Source: Flexivirga oryzae (GTDB lineage: Bacteria > Actinomycetota > Actinomycetes > Actinomycetales > Dermatophilaceae). From it: a DNA stretch of 64,000 bases. The stretch covers positions 1,984,001 through 2,048,000 of the forward strand of contig NZ_JACHVQ010000001.1 of assembly GCF_014190805.1 (NCBI RefSeq), read 5' to 3'. Within the stretch, counting starts at the first letter, position 1; the number at the start of each line of letters is the position of its first letter. Of this stretch, positions 52,149-60,680 are shown piece after piece. The translations under genes and the position numbers were made by a program. The notes under the pieces were generated by a model. That model saw only the letters and a program-made list of their open reading frames with translations. It was not told the origin of the DNA and ran no database searches.

Positions 52149-54408
52149 TTACGGCTGCTGCACGCGGATCTTCACCCTCACCCGCTGCGCCGGGCCGGTC
52201 GCCTCGTTGCGCTCGGTCTACGCCGTAGGGACCAGTTGCGCGCGCTGGTCCGTCTGCCGGAAACCGATCGGCTCCAGCTTGAACGTGCCGTCGCTCTGCA
52301 CGGTCAGCGCCAAGTTGGAGTCCCGGTTGACCAACACGTACTGGCCGACGGAGGTCAGGCTGCCATCGGCTGCCGCCTGCGCCGCGGCGGACGAGGACGA
52401 GCTCAGCGTGGTGGCGGTGTTCGAGGCCTGCGGCAACAGGTACCACTGGTCGGTGCCGCCGCCGGAGCCGAGCCCGCCGTTGCCACTGGGGTCGAAATTG
52501 GCTTCCTCTGGCCCGGTGGCCTCGCCGGCGCCCCACGACCGGCGCTGCTGGATCGTCGACCCGTCGACGGTCAGGTACTTGCCCGTGGCGGTGTTCTCGA
52601 TCTTGTAGATGCCTGTCTCGTAGCGCGAGTCGAAGCTGTCCATGACCGGGACAACCTTCCACGTGCCGTAGTTGGCGTCCTGCACCGAGTCGCCGCCGAT
52701 CTGCAACTCGTAGCTGGACGACGACTTCACGGTGTTGCCGTTCGAGTCCGTGATCGGCCGGTGCAGGGTGAAGGTCGTCTGGCCTGCCTGGTGCGCTGCC
52801 GGCGTGATCCGGTCGACGTGACCGTTCAGGTCGCTGACCGCGTAGAACGAGCGGGTGGTGATGTTCTGGTTCGTCATACTCCCGTAGTCGAGCGTGGTCA
52901 TGTAACCGGAGCTCACGGGCGCATATGCCACCGTCGTCCAGTCGTTCATCTTGGACAGGTCGGTGTTCTGCAGCAGGTAGCCGTCGTAGCCGAACGCCTG
53001 GTAGCGCTGCGAATCGGTGTTGTAGCTGATCGCCCACGCGTCGAGCGGGCGCGGCATGAAGATGCTGCCGTTCGCCTCGTCCAGGTAGATCGTCACGCCG
53101 GAGTGCAGCGCGACCGGCGCGTTGCTCGCCTGCCCGGACGGGCTGTACTGGCTGAAGACGATCTGGTTGTTTCCGTTGGAGTCCTTGGTGATCTCGAACG
53201 TGTTGGTGTAGCCGATGCCCGGGTCGACATACGTCAGGCTCGGCACCGAGTTGCCGTCGGCATCCTTGATGGTCGCGCCGAAGTAGTCGATCGTGTAGGT
53301 CTTGCCGTTGGCCTGGACGTCGAAGTCACGCGTGCCGGTCGGCGGGCCCTGGTAGGCGAGCGTGTGATTGGTGTAGTGCAACGACTGCCCGCTGGTGCCC
53401 GTCCCGGTCCACGCCACCGTGTCGGTGGAGGGGGTGTAGAGCGGCGACAAACCGCCGGGTGTGTTGACCGAGCCGTCCAGGCCACCGATCCCCGGCTGCG
53501 TCCAGGACCCGTCGTAGAACTTGTTCCAGGTCCCGGGCGCCATCTTGCCGCTGATCGGAGCGCGCGCGGCGGCGTTCCACTGGGCGATGCTGGAGTTCTG
53601 GTTCGACTTCTTACGGACCTGGTAGTCGTAGTAGAGGTAGAAGTAGCCGGTGGAGTGGTCGATGAACAGTCGGGTGCCTGACTCACCGTAGGACCAGGTG
53701 TTGCCCGGGTAGTCGGACTGCGTCAGGTAGCCATCGGGCTCGTTCGGTGCCGTGACGATCGCACCCTTGGACTGCCAGGTCGCGCCCTTGTCGGTGGACG
53801 TCGCGACAAGGATGCGATTGCTGTGGATGCCCGTGCTGAGTCGTTGCGCCTCGGTCAGGCTGGTGTCCGAGTTCAACGGATCGAACTCGAACTCGTCGTT
53901 GACCACGGCGTACCACGTTTTGGTGGAGGGATCGATCCACACGCCGACGATGTCGCAGTGGTCGTCGTTGTATGGCGAAGGCATGATCTTCTTGCCGGAC
54001 GAGTCCGTCCGACTGTCGAGCTGATAGCAGATGCTTCCCGCCAGGTCGGGGTGCGAGTCGTCCTGCAGCAACGTGGTTGTCTGCGGCGACGTCGACAGAC
54101 CGGTGGTGACCGCACCCAGGTCGGTATTGGTGAAGGTCCGCTCCCAGTTACGCCCCTGGTCCGTGGCGTCATACAGGTTCGCGGCGGCGGACCAGTGGAA
54201 CTGTCCGTCGGCGTCGACATACGCCGAACCCGCGATGTCGCTGTCCATACTCCCGGCAAGATTGCCTGCGCGCGGTTGTGTTCGTCGGGAACTTCTGGTC
54301 CTGAGGCGGGGTCAGCGTTGACGCTGAGGCGGTCGCGGCGGTCATGGCGACCACCGTCCCCGTCGCTGTCACCACAGCGAGCGTTCGTAGTCGAAGTGCT
54401 CGTCGCAT
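52149..54408 (-). pseudogene. Secreted BNR-repeat / ricin-type lectin protein gene with frameshift after the signal peptide
   Basis: ATG at 54408 (AAAGGTGAG upstream) starts a clear Sec signal (MRRALRLRTLAVVTATGT..., cleavage near ASA-ST). Around 54266-54274, in CGCGCGC, the frame breaks; the main frame then runs from AGNLAGSMDSDIAGSAYVDA to TAG at 52218. That part has a sialidase-like propeller (STDKGATWQSKGAIVT) and a C-terminal ricin-B-like domain (YKIENTATGKYLTVDG, YVLVNRDSNLALTVQSDG). After the TAG at 52218 the same frame stays open, with 22 of 23 third positions G/C, to TAA at 52149. It is likely a carbohydrate-active or carbohydrate-binding secreted protein, now disrupted unless the shift is a sequencing error. 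Confidence 0.75.
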
Positions 54409-54495
54409 GTGGGTAACTCACCTTTCGATGGCTTGCCGATGCCATTCCGCGCGGCGGTTCCCGATGGCGCTTTTGTGCAGTAATCGCTTACTCAG

Positions 54496-54530
54496 AATGT
54501 CGATACCATCAAGGCAATGTCAATACCACC
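54496..54530. promoter_or_regulatory. Direct repeat AATGTCRATACCAYC upstream of the BNR/ricin gene
   Basis: AATGTCGATACCATC (54496-54510) and AATGTCAATACCACC (54516-54530) match at 13 of 15 positions and are spaced 20 bp, two helical turns. They lie about 90-120 bp upstream of the ATG at 54408 in an otherwise gene-free 261-bp region, where an activator or repressor site would be expected. Confidence 0.45.
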
Positions 54531-54669
54531 GACCGCAAAGTGATTGCGCTGCACCGGAATCTGCAGATCCAACGTCCAGAGCTGGTCAGTAAACGTGTAC
54601 TGTCACCGTGATGACGAGGGTCCAGCCTTTCGGCAGCAACCCGAGTTCGCCCTCAGCGAGGTCGGTTCC

Positions 54670-55167
54670 TCAGTCGCCGCGAGCCGCGGGAGTCAGCAGT
54701 TCCTGCTCGCGAGCGGTCAACCCCGCGGGATGGTCGGCGGCGTCGATGAGGCCATGGAGTATGTCGTTCAGCGCCGACAGATCGTGACCTTGCAGACCGA
54801 GGCGGCGGATCATGATCGCGGGGACGTTGATCGCGCGGTCCCGCAGCGCGCGTCCACTCGGTGTGAGCTGGACCGCGAGCGTGCGCTCGTCGGCGGGGTC
54901 GCGGCTCTTACGGATGTAGCCGGCCCTCTCGAGTCGCTTGAGCAACGGTGACAACGTGCCCGGGTCGAGTCGCAGGGCCCGCGCCAGGCTCCGATTCGAC
55001 TGCGGCTCGTCCTGCCAGAGCGCCAGCATCACCAGATATTGCGGATGGGTCAGGTTGAGCGGAGACAGCACCTCCCGGTAGGAACCGATCACCCCGCGGG
55101 CGGCGAGCGCGAGTGCGTAACAAACCTGGTTCTCCAGGGCAAGGGGATCCTGCATTGTCTCGACCAT
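54670..55167 (-). CDS. MarR-family regulator, OhrR-like
   Basis: A 165-residue winged-HTH repressor. ENQVCYALALAARGVIGSYR resembles the OhrR N-terminal helix, with Cys16 at the position of the peroxide-sensing Cys. The DNA-binding region is SLARALRLDPGTLSPLLKRL plus the wing SRDPADERTLAVQLT. OhrR proteins sense organic hydroperoxides; no ohr gene is adjacent, so the signal is uncertain. It is divergent from the 102-aa gene at 55238 across a 70-bp region full of inverted repeats, so it very likely represses both itself and that gene. Confidence 0.87.
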   Translation of the reverse strand: MVETMQDPLALENQVCYALALAARGVIGSYREVLSPLNLTHPQYLVMLALWQDEPQSNRSLARALRLDPGTLSPLLKRLERAGYIRKSRDPADERTLAVQLTPSGRALRDRAINVPAIMIRRLGLQGHDLSALNDILHGLIDAADHPAGLTAREQELLTPAARGD

Positions 55168-55184
55168 AACGCCGCCAGCGTATC

Positions 55185-55232
55185 AATTGTTGGTACACGA
55201 TTGATTGGTGTACCAATCATTGGTGTACCGTG
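55185..55232. promoter_or_regulatory. Palindromic MarR/OhrR operator cluster
   Basis: TGATTGGT-GT-ACCAATCA at 55202-55219 is a perfect 18-bp palindrome. Flanking copies of the half-motif TTGGTACAC (about 55190-55199) and TTGGTGTACC (55220-55229) give three overlapping sites between the divergent starts at 55167 and 55238. This is the pattern expected for a MarR dimer site covering both promoters. Confidence 0.7.
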
Positions 55233-55237
55233 CTGCC

Positions 55238-55546
55238 ATGATCACTGAGGAAGCTCGCTCTGAACAGGCAGCGGAGGATCGGGCCGCGTTGGAGTTGGCG
55301 TTGCAGCAGGCGGCCGGTGTTGCGCCGAACCGCAGTGCGGAACGCCGCCGGGAACGGCCGCAGAAGACCCCCATCCCGAAGAGCAAGGCCGGGCTCTCGC
55401 TCGGTTACCGCTTCATCTGGCGGCTGCACTACACCTTGCTCGCATGGGGCGGCCCCGCACAGCGGCCCCTGGAGTGGGACCCGCGCGAGCGGATGCGCCG
55501 CGAGCGGGCCGAGAAGGTCGCGCACGCGCAGCATCCGGCTGACTGA
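55238..55546 (+). CDS. Hypothetical protein, MarR-divergent (102 aa)
   Basis: A very basic and acidic, mostly hydrophilic 102-residue protein: a Glu/Ala-rich helix at the start (TEEARSEQAAEDRAALELAL), an Arg/Lys-rich middle (AERRRERPQKTPIPKSK), one aromatic segment (YRFIWRLHYTLLAWGG) and a charged tail. No family recognised. ATG at 55238 without a strong ribosome site. The palindromic operators directly upstream suggest it is the main target of the MarR/OhrR-like protein. Confidence 0.65.
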   Translation: MITEEARSEQAAEDRAALELALQQAAGVAPNRSAERRRERPQKTPIPKSKAGLSLGYRFIWRLHYTLLAWGGPAQRPLEWDPRERMRRERAEKVAHAQHPAD

Positions 55547-55619
55547 CGCCGGTCGGTTGGACATCAAGCTCGACCCAGCCGACTCGAACCGATCTTCTGC
55601 CAACTTCGTGAGCAAACAG

Positions 55620-55659
55620 GACGGCCCGTGACACACGTTTCCGCAGGTCAGGGGCCGTC
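55620..55659 (-). terminator. Hairpin downstream of tRNA-Val
   Basis: GACGGCCC (55620-55627) pairs with GGGCCGTC (55652-55659) around a 24-nt loop, just beyond the 3' end of the minus-strand tRNA and downstream of the plus-strand 102-aa gene. No T-tract is visible. A terminator serving either side is likely. Confidence 0.5.
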
Positions 55660-55665
55660 TTCGGG

Positions 55666-55742
55666 TGGTGGATGTGAAGGGACTCGAACCCCTGACCTCT
55701 CGCGTGTGAAGCGAACGCTCTAACCAGCTGAGCTACACATCC
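55666..55742 (-). tRNA. tRNA-Val (anticodon CAC), CCA end encoded
   Basis: Read on the minus strand: acceptor stem GGATGTG/CACATCC (7 bp), D-arm GCTC-AGCTGGTTA-GAGC, anticodon arm TTCGC-TTCACAC-GCGAG with loop anticodon CAC (decodes GUG), a short variable loop AGGTC, and T-arm AGGGG-TTCGAGT-CCCTT. Discriminator base A at 55669 is followed by an encoded CCA (55668-55666). Confidence 0.95.
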
Positions 55743-55828
55743 GGGTGCCGCTGCGGCCCGTCATACGAACCGTGCTGCGAGCGCCAACATTAGCCGACGC
55801 GGCGCGCCCGCGCATAATCGGGGCCGCG

Positions 55829-56269
55829 TCACAAGCCGGGCACGTGACCCAGCCAGTCCTTGACCTGGCCGGGCAGGAAGCCGGGCACCCCGCTGACCAG
55901 GAAGACCAGCCAGAAGCAGACGGCGACGAGCAGGACGATGCCCAGGGAGACGAGCCCGCGCATGAACCAGCCCTGCCGGGACATCCAGACGGTCCAGAGC
56001 CGCACCTTCTCCCGCGCGAAGCGCAACAGGCGCTTGGCCCAGGCGAATTCGGTCGCCCAGATGCCGAGCCCGATGAAGATGATCACCCACCCGGGCCCGG
56101 GCAGCGGCAACAACACGACCCCTGTCGCGATGACCAGGAAGCCGATGACGGCCACTGCCACGCGATAGAAAAGGTATGCCGTGGGGTTGGTCCGGATGCG
56201 CGCACGCCACGCGAAACGCTCGCGTGGCGCTGCGGATTCGACGTCCTCCCCTGGCATCGGTGTCGCCAT
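55829..56269 (-). CDS. PGPGW/TIGR02611-type membrane protein
   Basis: A 146-residue membrane protein with the defining LPLPGPGWVIIFIGLGIWA motif between two helices (VAVAVIGFLVIATGVVLL and the motif itself) and a third helix at LVSLGIVLLVAVCFWLVF. The N-terminal 30 residues are cytoplasmic and charged. Function unknown; widespread in actinobacteria. Same strand as, and 11 bp downstream of, the PabC-like gene. Confidence 0.88.
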   Translation of the reverse strand: MATPMPGEDVESAAPRERFAWRARIRTNPTAYLFYRVAVAVIGFLVIATGVVLLPLPGPGWVIIFIGLGIWATEFAWAKRLLRFAREKVRLWTVWMSRQGWFMRGLVSLGIVLLVAVCFWLVFLVSGVPGFLPGQVKDWLGHVPGL

Positions 56270-56280
56270 CGGCAGCTTTG

Positions 56281-57111
56281 TCAGTCGCGGCCGGCGGCGG
56301 ACGCTTTCGCGAACGCCTCCGCGGCGGCAGCGGTCACCGGGCCGGGGGCCGGCAGTTCCCGGTCGCCGACGGCGTGCACGGCCTGCACGTCGCGGGTGGA
56401 GGAGGTGATGAAGACCTCGTCCGCCGTGTCGAGGATGCCGATCGGCAGGATCTCCTCACGCACCGGGATGCCGGCCTCGCGGCTCCACTCGATCGTCAGG
56501 GCGCGGGTGATGCCGGCCAGCGGACCGCACTCCAGCTTCGGCGTGAGGATCTCACCATCCACCACCACGAAGATGTTGGAGCCGGTCCCCTCGCACAGCT
56601 CGCCCCGGGTGTTGGCGAAGATCGCCTCGCTGCCACCTTCCTTGTGCGCCGCGTCCAGCGCGACGACGTTCTCGGCATACGAGGTGGTCTTCAGCCCGGC
56701 AACCGCGCTGCGTTCGTTGCGGGTCCACGGCACGACGACGATCTTGGTCGTCGGTTCGGGCCGGGGCACGGGCATCGCGGCCACGATGTAGGTGAACGGG
56801 CTGTCGCTGCGGTCGGACCCCAGCGGCCCTTCACCGGCGGTCACGGTGTAGCGCAGCCGGCCGAACTCGATCGGGTCGGCGAGCACGGCGTCGAAGCCTT
56901 CCTGCAGGCGGCCCCGGTCCGCGGCGGGCAGACCCAGCCCGGCCAGTGAGCGGTCCAGCCGGTCGTTGTGGCGGTCGATCGCGAACGGCTTGCCGGCAAC
57001 GACCTTCGCAGTCTCGAACACACCGTCACCGACGGTGATCCCGTGGTCCAGTGCTCGCACGCTCGGCTTGTCGTCGACCAGTTCCCCGTCGACCCAGACC
57101 CGCACGCCCAT
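56281..57111 (-). CDS. pabC: Class IV aminotransferase, aminodeoxychorismate lyase-like
   Basis: A 276-residue PLP enzyme of fold type IV. DHGITVGDGVFET is the conserved N-terminal motif, Arg in FGRLRYTVTAGEG, the PLP Lys lies in GLKTTSYAENVVA, and EGTGSNIFVVVDGE and GITRALTIEW complete the site. It would convert 4-amino-4-deoxychorismate to p-aminobenzoate for folate, though D-amino-acid or branched-chain aminotransferases of the same fold cannot be ruled out. ATG at 57111. Confidence 0.85.
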   Translation of the reverse strand: MGVRVWVDGELVDDKPSVRALDHGITVGDGVFETAKVVAGKPFAIDRHNDRLDRSLAGLGLPAADRGRLQEGFDAVLADPIEFGRLRYTVTAGEGPLGSDRSDSPFTYIVAAMPVPRPEPTTKIVVVPWTRNERSAVAGLKTTSYAENVVALDAAHKEGGSEAIFANTRGELCEGTGSNIFVVVDGEILTPKLECGPLAGITRALTIEWSREAGIPVREEILPIGILDTADEVFITSSTRDVQAVHAVGDRELPAPGPVTAAAAEAFAKASAAGRD

Positions 57112-57198
57112 TGTCTGCCTCCGCTTAGCTCGTGAGTGGTCCCTTCATCCTGTCACTTGCATGGGGGACGCGCCCGGGCCGGTCGGCGAGGCCCCGGG

Positions 57199-57393
57199 TC
57201 ATCTCCGTCGGACGATCCCCAACTGGCGCAGCGACGCATAGGCCGTCAACAACGCCCCCAGGATGAGGAAGCCGCACCAGGCGATGCTGTATGGCGCCAT
57301 CCGGATCGCGGCGAACAGGATGAACACGGCCAGGCCGAGTCCGATCCAGCCCACGATGCGGTTGCTCTGCGCGCGTCTGTCCATGGCGTCCAT
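57199..57393 (-). CDS. Small two-helix membrane protein (64 aa)
   Basis: A 64-residue protein: short basic start (MDAMDRRAQSNR), helix 1 IVGWIGLGLAVFILFAAI, helix 2 IAWCGFLILGALLTAYA, and a basic end (RQLGIVRRR). ATG at 57393 or, nine bases later, 57384. No family named. It lies between the divergent MarR gene and the PabC-like gene and shares the MarR promoter region. Confidence 0.65.
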   Translation of the reverse strand: MDAMDRRAQSNRIVGWIGLGLAVFILFAAIRMAPYSIAWCGFLILGALLTAYASLRQLGIVRRR

Positions 57394-57503
57394 GGAACCG
57401 ATGGTGTCACGGACAGTGCCGCGCGCGTCGGAGGTTCGACCCGATCGACGGCCGTGCCGGACGCCACGCCCGGCGCGCGGGCGGTGATGAAACAATCACG
57501 GTC

Positions 57504-58022
57504 ATGTCGAGCCCGCTCCCCCACGACCCGATCGCCGAGGCGCACCGTCAATGGACGGCGCACGGATGGGGTGTGTATGCCGACGGCATGGCGGCCATCA
57601 CGTCCATCATCCGCGCACAGCAGATCTTCATCGCGCGTGCCGAAGAGGTGCTCAAGCCGCTCGGTCTGACCTTCGCCCGGTACGAACTGCTCACGCTGCT
57701 GCACTTCACCCGCAGCGGTGCCCTGCCGATGGCCAAGGCGAGTGCGCGCCTGCAGGTGCACCCGACCAGCGTCACCAACGCCGTCGACCGGCTGGAGAAG
57801 GTCGGGCTGGTACGGCGCGCGCCGCACCCGACCGACCGCCGCACCACCCTGATCGAGATCACGCCGGACGGCCACGAGCTCGCGCTCACGGCGACCGAGC
57901 AGCTCAACAAGACACTCTTCAGCGACCCCGGCCTCGACAGTGAGGACCTGCGGCCACTGCTGCGCATCCTGACCCGATTGCGCCAGGACGCAGGCGATTT
58001 CGAGGAGCCGTCGGACTGGTAG
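57504..58022 (+). CDS. MarR-family transcriptional regulator
   Basis: A 172-residue MarR protein. ITSIIRAQQIFIARAEEVLK and FARYELLTLLHFT are the dimer helices; MAKASARLQVHPTSVTNAVD is the recognition HTH, and HPTDRRTTLIEITPDG the wing. It has an unusually long N-terminus with Trp (HRQWTAHGWG). It is convergent with the enoyl-CoA hydratase gene, 12 bp apart. In actinobacteria this subtype is often linked to fatty-acid or aromatic-acid metabolism genes; target unknown. Confidence 0.9.
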   Translation: MSSPLPHDPIAEAHRQWTAHGWGVYADGMAAITSIIRAQQIFIARAEEVLKPLGLTFARYELLTLLHFTRSGALPMAKASARLQVHPTSVTNAVDRLEKVGLVRRAPHPTDRRTTLIEITPDGHELALTATEQLNKTLFSDPGLDSEDLRPLLRILTRLRQDAGDFEEPSDW

Positions 58023-58034
58023 GGGCGCGCGGTC

Positions 58035-58811
58035 TCACGACCCGGAGAAGTTCGCGGGGCGCTTCTCGACGAACGCCGCCATACCTTCCTTCTGGTCGTC
58101 GGTCGCGAAGGCCGCGTGGAAGGAACGGCGCTCCAGGCGCACCCCCTCGGCCAGGGTCGTCTCGAATGCGGCGTTGACCGCGTCCTTGGCCATCATCGCG
58201 ATCGGCAGCGACATACTCGCGATCTTGTCCGCGACCTCCTTCGCCGCTGCGAGCAGGCCCTCGGCGGGCACGACCCGCGCCACCAGACCCGACCGCTCCG
58301 CCTCGTCGGCACCCATCTGACGCCCGGTCAGCACCAGGTCCATCGCCTTGGCCTTGCCGACCGCGCGGGTCAGTCGCTGCGACCCACCCATGCCGGGTAT
58401 GACGCCCAGCGTGATCTCGGGCTGGCCGAACTTCGCGGTGTCGGCCGCGATGATCAGGTCGCACAGCATCGCCAGCTCGCAACCACCACCGAGCGCATAC
58501 CCCGCGACGGCGGCGATCAGCGGCGTACGGACACGGGTCAGGCGTTCCCAGGCCCCGAAGAGGTTCTCGCCGTACACCTGGGCGAACGTCTTGTCCGCCA
58601 TCTCCTTGATGTCCGCACCGGCGGCGAACGCCTTCTCCGACCCGGTGATGATGATGGCGCCGACGCCCGGGTCCTGGTCCAGCTCCTCCGCGGCCGCGAC
58701 CACCTCGGCCATCACCTCGGAATTCAGCGCATTCAACGCCTTGGGGCGGTTCAGCGTGATCGTGGCCGTGCGGCCGTCGCGCTCGAGGAGGATCGTCTGG
58801 AAGTCGGTCAC
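58035..58811 (-). CDS. Enoyl-CoA hydratase
   Basis: A 258-residue crotonase-superfamily enzyme. FAAGADIKEM and AGYALGGGCELAMLCD form the oxyanion hole and carry the first catalytic Glu (in GGCELA); FGQPEITLGVIPGMGGSQRL holds the second Glu, so both acid/base residues of a true hydratase are present. The C-terminus (FATDDQKEGMAAFVEKR) is the standard helix that completes the trimer site. It hydrates trans-2-enoyl-CoA in beta-oxidation. ATG at 58811. Confidence 0.93.
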   Translation of the reverse strand: MTDFQTILLERDGRTATITLNRPKALNALNSEVMAEVVAAAEELDQDPGVGAIIITGSEKAFAAGADIKEMADKTFAQVYGENLFGAWERLTRVRTPLIAAVAGYALGGGCELAMLCDLIIAADTAKFGQPEITLGVIPGMGGSQRLTRAVGKAKAMDLVLTGRQMGADEAERSGLVARVVPAEGLLAAAKEVADKIASMSLPIAMMAKDAVNAAFETTLAEGVRLERRSFHAAFATDDQKEGMAAFVEKRPANFSGS

Positions 58812-58875
58812 CTTTGCTCCTGCAAAATCGTTGTTTTTGAGCCGGATTCGCCCTTGATGCTAGAGCAGGGACAAA

Positions 58876-58919
58876 ACCGACGGTCCCCGCCCGTCCGTGG
58901 ACAGGTGGGGACCGTCGGT
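58876..58919 (-). terminator. Rho-independent terminator of the symporter operon
   Basis: ACCGACGGTCCCC (58876-58888) and GGGGACCGTCGGT (58907-58919) form a 13-bp perfect stem with an 18-nt loop. On the minus strand it is followed by TTTTG. It lies 20 bp beyond the symporter stop at 58939. Confidence 0.85.
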
Positions 58920-58938
58920 CAGGCCGGTCGCTCGCTCG

Positions 58939-60465
58939 TCATACAGCGGCAGTCGCGAGTTCGTCGGTCCCGTCGTCCTCGGGAGCGGGACGGCTGCCCG
59001 GGGTGACGGCCGAGACCGCGAACATCACGATGGCGTTGACGACCAGGGCGACGATGCCGATCGCTATGTGCTGCAACGAATCCGGCATGAAACCGAACGT
59101 GGTGATGCCGTCATGGTAGATCGCACTGTCGAGCGAGAACCACGTCACCAGCAGCGCACCGACCACCATGCCGGCGGTCGCACCCCACGAGCTGATCGGG
59201 TTCTTCTTCAGCAGGCTGGCCAGCATCGACGGCAACAGCTGCGTCACGAAGGCGTAGCCGAGCAGCAACAGGTTGACGATCGCCTGACCTCCCTGGAAGA
59301 GCAGGACCAGGGCGACGAGCGCGACCACGGGCACGGACGCCTTCGCGACCAGGCTCGCCGACGCGGCCGACGACCTCGGGAACAGCGGCTTGTAGAGGTT
59401 GGAGGAGATCAGCGTGCCGCAGGTCGTCAGCAGCATGGCTCCCGGCACCAGGGCGCAGAACAGGCCTGCCGCGCCGACCAGTCCGACCACCCACTGCGGC
59501 AGTTCCTGCGTCACGATCTCCAGCAGTGCGTTGTTCGCTCCGCCGTCCGGGGCCACGTTGAGTGCGACCGCTGCGGTGAAGCCGATGAAGAACACGAAGA
59601 GGATCACCAGCTGATAGAGCGGCAGGAAGACGGCGTTGCGGCGGAAGGTCTTCGGGTTGTCCGCGGAATACACGGCCCCGAAGTAGTGCGGCCACATGAA
59701 GAAGCCGAGCGTCGACATCAGGATGTTGCTCACGAACCAGCCCATGTCGTAACCGGATTCACTCAGATGGAGCGACACTCCACTGCTCGACCAGGCGTCA
59801 GGTATGCCGCCGCCCTCGAGCTGGTCGAAGAGGTGGCCGAAACCACCACCGAGGTGCAGTGGCAGGTAGATCCCGAGGATCACGACGATGACCAGGACGA
59901 TGATGTCCTTCACGACCGCGTTGCTGGCCGCGGCGTGGATGCCGGAAACCACCACGTAGGCGACCAGGCAGATCGCCCCGCACCACTCCGCGGCAGTGGT
60001 GGAGATCTTCCCGTACGACGTGGCGTTGACGATGATGCCGAGACCCGCCAACTGCAACTCCAGGTACGGCACCATCGCGACGATGCCGACGATCGCGACC
60101 ACGGTCCCACTGGTGCGCGACTTGTACTTCGCGACCCACCAATCCGGTTGCGACAGAAGGCTCATCTTCTTGCCATAGCGCCAAATGGCCGGCGCCAGCC
60201 AGTAGGAGATGACGTAGGCGAGGCTGCCGTAGCACAGGATGTAGAACGCCGCGCCACCGTGGGCGTAGGCCCATCCTGATGCGCCGAGGAAGGTGAAGGT
60301 CGTGTAGATCTCACCGGCGAGCAGCAGGAAGACGATGATGGAGCCGAGGTTGCGGCCGCCGACGCTCCAGCCCTCCATGTCCATCTCTTTGCCACGCCGC
60401 GACCACAGTCCGAGCGCGAGCGACGCCGCGAAGAAGATCACCAGGATTGCGAGTGCGACGTTCAT
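58939..60465 (-). CDS. Sodium:solute symporter (SSF family), monocarboxylate-type
   Basis: A 508-residue membrane protein with about thirteen helices. EIYTTFTFLGASGWAYAHGG, WHAAASNAVVKD-like GIHAAASNAVVKDIIV and GLFCALVPGAMLLTTCGTL are LeuT-fold SSF landmarks (helices 1, 5 and 8). Members take up acetate, pyruvate, lactate or similar with Na+. The ATG at 60465 overlaps the DUF3311 stop (ATGA); DUF3311-SSF pairs are characteristic of this uptake system in actinobacteria. A strong terminator follows. Confidence 0.92.
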   Translation of the reverse strand: MNVALAILVIFFAASLALGLWSRRGKEMDMEGWSVGGRNLGSIIVFLLLAGEIYTTFTFLGASGWAYAHGGAAFYILCYGSLAYVISYWLAPAIWRYGKKMSLLSQPDWWVAKYKSRTSGTVVAIVGIVAMVPYLELQLAGLGIIVNATSYGKISTTAAEWCGAICLVAYVVVSGIHAAASNAVVKDIIVLVIVVILGIYLPLHLGGGFGHLFDQLEGGGIPDAWSSSGVSLHLSESGYDMGWFVSNILMSTLGFFMWPHYFGAVYSADNPKTFRRNAVFLPLYQLVILFVFFIGFTAAVALNVAPDGGANNALLEIVTQELPQWVVGLVGAAGLFCALVPGAMLLTTCGTLISSNLYKPLFPRSSAASASLVAKASVPVVALVALVLLFQGGQAIVNLLLLGYAFVTQLLPSMLASLLKKNPISSWGATAGMVVGALLVTWFSLDSAIYHDGITTFGFMPDSLQHIAIGIVALVVNAIVMFAVSAVTPGSRPAPEDDGTDELATAAV

Positions 60466-60680
60466 GCGCCGGTCTCCTCATCCTGGGAGTTGGCAGGGTC
60501 GGTGCGATAGACGATCGCCATACAGATCGACGTCAGCACGACCGAGATGACGATCCAGACGAGCAGAAAGGGAAATCCGGCGATCGTGGGCGTCGTGCGG
60601 TTCACGAACGGCGTGCAGACCAGCATCAGGATGAACGGGATCGCTGCGAGGGCGAGGTGGAACTGGCGAAGTTTGCTCAC
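60462..60680 (-). CDS. DUF3311 small membrane protein, symporter partner
   Basis: A 72-residue protein with two helices (FHLALAAIPFILMLVCTPFV and FPFLLVWIVISVVLTSICMA) separated by a short loop. GTG at 60680 with GGAGG 6 bp upstream. Overlaps the symporter start by 4 bp, as in other DUF3311/SSF operons, where the small protein is thought to be an accessory subunit. Confidence 0.85.
   Translation of the reverse strand: MSKLRQFHLALAAIPFILMLVCTPFVNRTTPTIAGFPFLLVWIVISVVLTSICMAIVYRTDPANSQDEETGA

Noticed and set aside
52236..53681. A 481-codon plus-strand frame over the BNR/ricin gene
   Set aside because: Antisense to sialidase-like and ricin-like sequence with clear family motifs; no ribosome site.
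50052..54408. Genome-wide amber suppression (TAG read as an amino acid)
   Set aside because: Several intact genes in the window end naturally in TAG (44041, 47298, 50009, 61187) with no coding sequence after it, so local mutation or error is simpler.
55666..55742. tRNA-Val as an integration site for a genomic island
   Set aside because: No integrase gene is adjacent and I found no second copy of the tRNA 3' end in the window.
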